This document shows positions 57,136 through 64,000 of a DNA stretch of 64,000 bases, piece by piece. How positions within the stretch are numbered: position 1 is the first letter of the stretch; each line of letters starts with the position of its first letter. The DNA comes from Endothia cerciana (lineage: Eukaryota > Ascomycota > Sordariomycetes > Diaporthales > Cryphonectriaceae). Position numbers and translations under genes: made by a program. The notes beneath the pieces were generated by a model. That model was not told the DNA's origin, ran no database searches, and saw only the letters and a list, made by a program, of their open reading frames with translations. Location of the stretch: NCBI GenBank assembly GCA_026119935.1, contig JALRMH010000008.1:186001-250000 (forward strand), given 5' to 3'.

Positions 57136-58131
57136 ATGTCGGGCTTCTACATCAAAAACCCCAGCAACCGCGGCGGCGCAACTGCGTCCAACGCGAGTAG
57201 AGCTGAGATGTACGTTCAGCCGGCTCCCGCCTGTTTCCCAAAGTTGACACAAGTACTGTACTAATCATTGCATCCTCTCAGGATCCGTTGCATGGTTGAC
57301 AATAAGTTCGAGCGCATGGACCGTTTCTCCCAGAACCAGCTCAAGAAGTACCACGATGCCAAGCGCAAGGGCCAGACTATCCAGCTAAGATGCCGCAAGC
57401 ATACCCAGGGCACCATCACCGAGCTCAGATGCAGCGATTGTGATCAGTACAAGGACATTACCGAGTTCAGCAACGCCGCCCGCCAGGCCAGCAACGGGTC
57501 TCGTCGTTGCCGTGATTGCGTTTCCTGGACCGAGGCTGATACGGCCGGCGTTGAACCACTGCCTGCTCCCGGCGCCCCACGCGCCCCTGACGAGTACAGC
57601 TTCTTGAGCTGGAGGGTCCAGTTTGCCGAGGATTTTGAAGAGGGCGTGTTCGACAAGGCTGAGGAGGAGGGTCTCGATATGGGTCTGGCTTCCATGACCA
57701 TCAACGACACCAGCTCGATCGCTGGTCGTGACAGCACCCAGATTCTCACGTCTGCGGCCCTCAACAGCCACAACAACCGCGACCGGCTCGTCAACCGCCC
57801 CTTCGGAGGCTACGATCCCTCGTCCGCCCCCTCTGACCAGACCTCTGTCGCGGGCACGGAGGACTCCCGTGTCAGCGGCAGCCGCCAGGCGCAGTATATG
57901 GCCTATGGTCCCAATGGTGAGGACCAGCAGCGGGCCCAGACTGTCGTCAGCAGCTCTGATGCCACCTCCGTCGTCGCCACCGTCAAGGGTGTCTCCCGTC
58001 GTGGCGGGTTTGTCAGACTTGACAACCGCCGGACGGCACCCGATCCGCCCAACTACCTGGTGACCCAGCACCCAAACGACGTGCGCCCCCGGGTCTACTT
58101 CTCCGACGACGAGAGTGAGGATGAGGCTTGA
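57136..58131 (+). CDS. Stc1-domain zinc-binding protein
   Basis: Two exons (57136-57209 and 57282-58131) encode 307 residues. The intron is gtacgt..ctctcag with the Met codon split at its ends. The Stc1 domain spans about residues 25-100: IRCMVDNKFERMDRFSQNQL, then CRKHTQGTITELRCSDCDQY, DITEFSNAARQ and RRCRDCVSW. The CxxC pairs and the Cys-x-x-His fit zinc binding, though the first knuckle is C-M-V-D rather than CxxC. The remaining 200 residues are acidic and Ser-rich, probably disordered, ending in an acidic FSDDESEDEA. In fission yeast, Stc1 bridges Argonaute to the CLRC H3K9 methyltransferase complex. In filamentous fungi the domain occurs in several proteins of unknown role, so a silencing function is only an inference. 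A complete DCL2 gene lies in the same window. Confidence 0.85.
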
Positions 58132-59424
58132 GCTCTTGCGGAGCCTGCTGAGTGACGAGGCACACTCCGACTCCTGATCTATAGTTCTTCGATTGCCGCC
58201 TGTCTGGGGAGTAATCCAGATGTCGGGCTGTCGGGCTGTCGGGCTTTCTCCTTCGATTCGCCTGCTGGGCACCAGACAGGAGCACCTTTTTTCGGTTCAA
58301 CTTGGAACATTTGGCTCTCCACTCTGCGGAGCGCATTTGAGACCGTCCAACCTTCGGCAGGTTAGATGACGATAAATGTACAAAGTGGATTTCCACGTCT
58401 TCTAACGCTTTTCCTCGTTGTGATCCCTTCTTTTGTGTCCGCTGTTCTAGAGAACAGCATGACATCGAACAATTCGGGATTCTCAATTAGAGACACTTGC
58501 CGATATCGCACAGCTCCTGTCCCTCACGAGCAAGTGCTACCTGATGCTGTGCCGGGAATGTCGCCTAACGTTTCTTGTCTCCCTCTGACACTTTGTCACA
58601 GTGCACAAGCAACTCGGTCCCTCGTTGCCGGTGCTGCGTGTAGCGACGGCCGGGGGTTCCACCCCTCGGGACCGGGTGGGCACGGCCAGTCTGCTGCGGT
58701 GTACCGCGACAGAGAAAAGGCCTGTGGAAGCAGCCACTTGCCGGTACGGGAACGTTATTCGAGTGGCAGCAATAATCGGCCAATCTCATGTACCCGCCCG
58801 CCCGGATCGACAATCTTCGAGAATTTATGATCTGCAAAAGCCCACGGTGACTGGATTGCGCGGTGCAACAGTCCTAGGGAGTCGGCGTTTGCCCTGTCAG
58901 TGAGATCGCGGCATCCTGTCGTCGGGATCTCGGGTGGGTCTAAATTTTGAGGCCTGACCAGCAAGGGTGGTCCCTTACACGGATGACGTTGGGAGATGGT
59001 GTGAGGGTGTGTGGTCGCCAACGCCCGACTTCTATGAGGCTCACTGGGGATGGGGGCTAACCAAGTGCCCTCGGCCAGGACAACTCTATTTCTCATGAAT
59101 TCTAGCCTGCTTCCTGACGTCGACTTCCCACCCACGAATCATGCTCACCACCTCGTCACCTAGGGCAGGATAACATTTGTATTGACCTGGGCCTGCATGC
59201 GCTCTTGTGTGCTAGGTTGTTTTGCTCATCTCGTCTCTTGTCACAATTTCGCTTTCATATTCGTGCCCGTTTCGGTTATTTGTTATAACCCTGATCTCCC
59301 ATATTATTAGCAAGGTTGCTCGTTCTATGTCGGTTGCTCGAGCGTGCTTTGCCTGACTCGAACACATGATGCATCGCTAGGCCGGTCTCAACACCAGGCT
59401 CACCCTCGAGAAACAGACCAGATC
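58132..59424. other. Intergenic region between the Stc1-like and DUF7514-type genes
   Basis: This has a three-unit TGTCGGGC repeat at 58221-58244 in the Stc1-like 3' flank. The last 300 bp are T-rich and promoter-like. No gene is recognised. Confidence 0.55.
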
Positions 59425-61557
59425 ATGTGGAGAGCGGATGACAATGGAGCATGTCAGCCGCAGGAAAGACTGAGGCGACCAACTTTGACGTCCACAAATT
59501 GGGACATGCCTTCTCACCCTCAGGTCCGGACCACCGAGTACCCTGAAGACGTGTCGCCGCGGTCGCAGGGCGACATCCCTCTTGGCAATAGGCAGACGGA
59601 GGAGATGAGGAAGAAGCCTGAGGATGTTATGGCGACTGCGAAGGCCGCTCTGCACTGTGACATGCCGCCAAGACCGTCCGACCCAGTCCATCCGACTGAA
59701 TCACCAAGGTCGATTCCTACCAGGGCAGCCCAGTCCTCTTCGAATGCCATGTCTCCAGAGCTGCTGACGGAGTTGCGGAAGATCATTCGAGAGGAGTTCG
59801 AGCAGCTGAGCAAAGGTGCTACAAGGGACGCAAAAGACGAAGCCGACGACCATACCCCACGACCACCAGTAGCGAGGGAGAGACCGTCGTCCCCCATCAA
59901 GCCTTTCGTGAACGCAGCGGGTGTGACTGTCTCCTCGTACCCGCCCAAGGACGCCGAGGACAAGAGGCCTAGCGCAAGAGCCTCAACACCGTCGCCGACG
60001 AGTGGGCAGCAGAAAGACCCCTTGAGACCGTTCACCGTCCGTTTCAGCGATGAGACAAAACCAGCCGCGCTTGACACATCCTCCTCTGAAGAAGTCCGCA
60101 AGCCTCCCCTCCGCGCAAGTCCGGAACTAACGACGATTGACAAGAGGTGGGGTGTGCTCTTCGAGAAGGATGGCTCCCACACCAAACGCATGGAGCATGT
60201 CGTCCGGGGCCTGGCCAACTACATCATCGAAGAGTTCATGCCGCAGAAGAGCATCGTCATAACGCCGGAGAAGATGGCAGCTTTCTATTCGCACCACCGT
60301 CCGGAGAAAGAGCGGTTCCCCTTTACGAGCCTCTTCGGGTCACGCCGATCCAGTGACTTCAACGAGGCGCTGGCCAGCCTCTACACGGACCTCGGTTGCC
60401 AGTACTTCCTGGTCCAGGCGGATAGCAGGTCGCGCCCGATGATACCAGGCCTGACACCGCAAGGGTTCGTGCATTGGCTCATTACGATGATCCAGGCCTA
60501 TCCGGATGAGGAGGCCAAGCGGCTTGACAAGGTCGTCTCTGCCCTACCCATCGAGGCCGACAGCCTCCTGGATGGCAAGGCCGAGAGGCTCCCGAAACAG
60601 ATATCACGGTACTTGTTCCCCGAACAGGCATTGCGAAAGACAAGACGGCTGGTGGACGAGGCGATGAATGACTTCAAAGAGGACATCGGGGGCTCTGGCA
60701 CACGGCAGTCGAAAGGAGGCGCTAATGATGCTGGACGGCCGACACCAATCATCACCACAGCGACCCCAGATAAGCGCGCTTCAATGAGCACGGCTAGCGG
60801 CGTCAGCTCGCGATACGTCCCGGAATCAACGACCAAGGAGGCCCAGGGTGGAGAGGCCAGCCACAATAGCTCCCACAGGGATCGGAAGATCTCGACGACG
60901 ACAGTAAACAGCACCCGAGGAGAACCCCGCGACCTAGAGGACCGGAGCCGCCGCAACTCCATGGCGCCGCCGCCGACGCCGCACAAGACGGCCCGGCCAG
61001 GCTCGGTCGACGTCAACGGCCGTAGCACCCCGATCAGAGAGGCTTGGGGGGCGCCAGCACCTGCAGGCGTCCTCGGCCGGACCTCGTCCTCAACGTCGAC
61101 CAGGAAGAACCGCAGCCCCCAGCGGAACCCCTACAGCCAGTCCACGCCAGCTGGTCTCGACCGCATCGATAGTAACAGTGGCGAGCGCTTCCGTGGATCG
61201 GCGAGCGTGTCCGCCGCAGCAGAGAGCGTCGCCGCAGGCGTTCCGGGGATGAGCAGTGCTGCTCAGAGCCTGCCTGGCCCACCACAGACTTTTGGTGGTG
61301 GCAAGGGCATGCGGGACCCCAAAAACACCGAGTATTTCAGCCAGTACCGGGACAAAAGGGCTAGTGTGGACGGATCCATATCGAGACACAAGGGAGACTC
61401 CGAGAGCAGTAGCGCGGGCAGGTCGTCGAAGAGGCGGAGTATGGTGCTTCCTGACACAAAAGGTCCGACATGGGATGATTGCCTGAAGAGCTCGGCGCCA
61501 AAGAGTGTAACGCCTGCGGCTACGAAGAAGGACTCTAGGCATCATTCTGCGAGCTGA
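59425..61557 (+). CDS. DUF7514-type fungal protein
   Basis: A single exon encodes 710 residues, starting at ATG 59425 (MWRADDNGACQPQERLRR). The frame is open 27 codons further upstream, but only from a GTG. One globular domain lies at about residues 240-395: KRWGVLFEKDGSHTKRMEHV, VRGLANYIIEEFMPQKSIVI, SHHRPEKERFPFTSLFG, LASLYTDLGCQYFLVQ, IPGLTPQGFVHWLITMIQAY and LPKQISRYLFP. I recognise this as the DUF7514 pattern common in filamentous ascomycetes. The regions on both sides are Ser/Pro/Arg-rich and probably disordered, with many SP/TP sites and RRxS sequences. A short acidic helix ELLTELRKIIREEFEQL lies near residue 115. No enzyme motif, signal peptide or membrane segment is seen. Function is unknown. 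Confidence 0.8.
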   Translation: MWRADDNGACQPQERLRRPTLTSTNWDMPSHPQVRTTEYPEDVSPRSQGDIPLGNRQTEEMRKKPEDVMATAKAALHCDMPPRPSDPVHPTESPRSIPTRAAQSSSNAMSPELLTELRKIIREEFEQLSKGATRDAKDEADDHTPRPPVARERPSSPIKPFVNAAGVTVSSYPPKDAEDKRPSARASTPSPTSGQQKDPLRPFTVRFSDETKPAALDTSSSEEVRKPPLRASPELTTIDKRWGVLFEKDGSHTKRMEHVVRGLANYIIEEFMPQKSIVITPEKMAAFYSHHRPEKERFPFTSLFGSRRSSDFNEALASLYTDLGCQYFLVQADSRSRPMIPGLTPQGFVHWLITMIQAYPDEEAKRLDKVVSALPIEADSLLDGKAERLPKQISRYLFPEQALRKTRRLVDEAMNDFKEDIGGSGTRQSKGGANDAGRPTPIITTATPDKRASMSTASGVSSRYVPESTTKEAQGGEASHNSSHRDRKISTTTVNSTRGEPRDLEDRSRRNSMAPPPTPHKTARPGSVDVNGRSTPIREAWGAPAPAGVLGRTSSSTSTRKNRSPQRNPYSQSTPAGLDRIDSNSGERFRGSASVSAAAESVAAGVPGMSSAAQSLPGPPQTFGGGKGMRDPKNTEYFSQYRDKRASVDGSISRHKGDSESSSAGRSSKRRSMVLPDTKGPTWDDCLKSSAPKSVTPAATKKDSRHHSAS

Positions 61558-64000
61558 GGAAGTAGGTTGTTGGAGATTGCACGCCAGGAGGGGGTCACGA
61601 CTGTATGTTCTCATTTGTTGACGAATAAGCTGGCACAAGGTTACGATTTACGCTATATGACTCTAATACTAAACGACAAAAGCTAATGGGGCTAGTGTGG
61701 TGGAAGGGAAAGGGAAAAAAAAGGGGGATGGGCAAAAAAAAAAAAAAAAAAAGGGGGGGGGGGGATTCGAAGGAAGAGAAAGGTTATGGTGAGCGGCGGG
61801 ACCTGAATGAGCCGAGACGTTCGGATATGAGCTGTGTCGGTGTTTTCACGAAAGGACTTTCACGGATACCCAAAATGAGGAATGCCTGAGATTGGACAGA
61901 ATAGATCATATGTAAGGCTAATTCCAGAGAGGAAGTTCATGTCCTGCGGAATCAACCTGACAGGCCTGCCGTTCAGTTGTTACCCCCTGTCGATTTTTAT
62001 CGATCAGGCCTTTGAATGGCATGGCCTCTGGGTAGAAGGTTGGGGCCTGGATGATCGCAAATGCCATCGAGATCAAGGACGACCCAGGACCAGAGGCAGT
62101 CTGATAAGCTCAGGTGCTACAGAGGCCACGAGCGCACGGGAGATTGGTCCAGGTCAGGTAAGATAGCCGGAACGCAGGGTGCCTTCTATATGTCGAAGGT
62201 GAGGCTCTTGGTAGGCTCCGACAGGTTCAGTTGTCCCATAAGGGCTTTCGTTCTTCGTTAAAGTTGCCCTGTATGGAGTAACGAGATCGAGTTGGTGTTG
62301 TAAGACTATTGAGGTATCCCGGTGGGAGATGTGCTGAGGATCGCATGCTCACTGTTCCATGGCCAAACATCGGATATCTCGAATACCAACCACCATTGTA
62401 GCGTAGGCATCAAGGGAGCCGGAAGAGGTGCTCTGAGCCCTCCTACCCAGCAACAAGGGGGTGTGTCTTCGGGTCAACGCCGGGACCCGGTGCCTCCAGC
62501 GCTCAGGAAGCCCGTCGGCTGGGTTTGGGCGAACTCTGTCTGTTTCAGGTTTACAAGGCCATGTATAGTACTCGGTAGGGGCTGTGGAGTGGATCGGCAG
62601 GATTCTGCCCATCTCACCGTCTTTGCGGCCCATCGTACAGAATCCTTCGCGGCTCCAGGCAGGCTTAGGCGGCCCATGGTGGTCATCTGCAAGCAGAGAG
62701 TGTGATGGCATGGCATGGCTCCTGAGCATGGCGAGGCTGTAAGCGAGGCGCGGGAGGGCCGACGAAGCTATAGGTGTGATGATCACGCCTCTGGCGCCCG
62801 CCTCTGTGGCCCGATATGACTACTGGAACTGGGAACTATTTGGGAGAAGGGGGGCAGAGAGTGCCTTTGTGACACCCCGAGTCTCCAATCAAAGAGTCAA
62901 CCGTGAGAATTCAGGGCTTGAGGAGTATCTGACATGAGCCTCAGCCATAAATACAGAGATCTGGTCTCGCCTCGGGCTCATCGAGAGAAAGTTGAGTCAC
63001 GTTTCGATTGCGAGTGCGCCGAGATCCGGGTATGAAAATTGATATCAGAATGGGCTCAAGCCTCCCAGTCCCGATGATGTTCGGTTCACTGCAGGTGGGA
63101 CAACACCCCCACTGGAGGCTCGAATGCTTGTCTTTGGCCGTTGCTCGCCCCTGAACGCCAGATGCCTTAGGGACCACGTGGATGGTGATCAGACAGGTTG
63201 ACGAGCATCCTGCCCCTAATCGCTCAGCCCAGTGCTGTGGTGCCTGTGGGATCAAGTACTGTAACCTGAGGCTCTGCTTGTCCTGGGTGCGCAGATGGTG
63301 GGATTACTACCGTTCGACTACTACGATGGTACTAACATCCACTGTAACAGGTGTGCCATAGCAGGTATAAGTGCTTCCCAGTCACTCCAGTCTGCGGGTC
63401 TCTCTGGGCGTTGTGGGGGCGTTACTTTAGCCTTTTGCGGGGGTGGGTCCTGGGCTTGGGCCCCTGGGCCCTGCCCTGCAGCGGTTGAAAAGATCCCTGG
63501 TGTAGGTCCATTGACGTAACGTCACCGCCACAGCGGCCTGCGCGGAATACCTCTCCAACATCCGTCGATCAGAGGGCCGGAGGGTGCGTTTCTGTTTCCT
63601 TTGTCCTGTCATTCACCAACGCCAAGATTTTCCGCGCTGACGACTCACATCCCTCAGCCATCCTCCTTCTCCAGCAGGCTGAACACCTCCAGCAGGCGCA
63701 ATGACGTCGTAGTCAGGGAAGCAAATCCCTCGTACTGCTGCTGTTGCCCATATACACACGTGTTGCGAGCTCTGATCTCATAGTGTCAGGAGGAGACTGG
63801 AGTGGCCGTTGAGAGGCGACGACTCGTCTGACAGGGCCGAGGGATTTTGGTTCCAAGGCCGGACCACCGCCGCGTTAGACGCTCGCCTAGGCACGAGACA
63901 CACACTAGACAACCCGCGCTGTGGTGTGCTTTCAAACTTCTTCGCAGTCGCGGCAGTGTCCTTCAAGATCGACAGGCATCTGGGATCGGCACGATCCCCC
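61558..64000. other. Intergenic region to the right edge
   Basis: This begins with the 3' flank of the DUF7514-type gene and carries an A19-G12 tract at 61734-61764. Short open frames occur on both strands without support. From 63600 to the end the sequence is C/T-rich in places and could be the promoter of a gene beyond the window. No tRNA is recognised. Confidence 0.5.
61734..61764 (+). repeat. A19-G12 purine tract
   Basis: Nineteen A residues directly followed by twelve G residues, about 180 bp after the DUF7514-type stop codon. Confidence 0.9.

Noticed and set aside
61765..61850. Possible minus-strand tRNA B-box (TTCGAATCC next to a T run)
   Set aside because: The flanking bases cannot form a T-arm stem and no A-box or acceptor stem is found at the right distance.
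62349..62786. 145-codon minus-strand frame near the right end
   Set aside because: No domain pattern; overlapping plus-strand frames are equally open.

Overview
The window is nuclear DNA of a filamentous ascomycete, most likely a Sordariomycete. The reasons are split genes with short introns (mostly 50-80 nt, GT-AG, CTAAC/CTAAT-like branch sites), a fungal Dicer-like 2 protein, a fungal HPt phosphorelay protein, Pezizomycotina-only families (DUF3984 and DUF7514 types) and a mitochondrial uL24 of fungal type. The order or genus cannot be fixed from what is visible. I found 17 protein genes, one of them cut by the left edge. I found no convincing tRNA, rRNA, CRISPR array or transposase gene.

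Layout. 1-1527 (+) C-terminal part of the complex I 75/78 kDa subunit; 2187-3133 (-) a three-exon PEX39-like peroxin with a KPWE motif; 4125-6125 (+) mitochondrial PP2C (PTC5/PDH phosphatase type); 7669-11330 (+) eight-exon GH63-type protein; 11647-13788 (-) SELENOO/Fmp40 pseudokinase AMPylase ending in CSCSS; 14776-19467 (-) Dicer-like 2; 20481-21778 (+) mitoribosomal uL24m; 21954-26080 (-) Elongator subunit ELP1; 26817-27959 (+) DUF3984-type protein; a gene-free 4.9 kb block; 32870-33638 (+) YPD1-type HPt protein; 34533-35324 (-) 2H phosphoesterase; 35895-37364 (+) coiled-coil fungal protein; 39770-40905 (+) C2H2-like protein; 42373-44693 (-) Hsp70-like ATPase; 46692-49122 (-) IME2-type kinase; a gene-free 8.0 kb block; 57136-58131 (+) Stc1-domain protein; 59425-61557 (+) DUF7514-type protein; then 2.4 kb with no gene seen.

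The genes are not an operon or a biosynthetic cluster. Several share a theme. NUO-78, PTC5, the AMPylase and uL24m act in mitochondria. DCL2 (RNA silencing) and the Stc1-like protein (which in fission yeast links RNAi to heterochromatin) lie 38 kb apart. ELP1 (tRNA wobble modification) and uL24m serve translation. YPD1 and the IME2 kinase are signalling proteins.

Intergenic DNA is about 40% of the window. It shows an unusual number of long pure C or G runs (10-17 nt), short microsatellites and small GTAC-built palindromes. Splice models were made by hand from reading frame, splice-site sequence and family conservation. Two introns (in ELP1 and the Hsp70-like gene) are best explained as GC-AG introns, and DCL2 contains a 21-nt exon.
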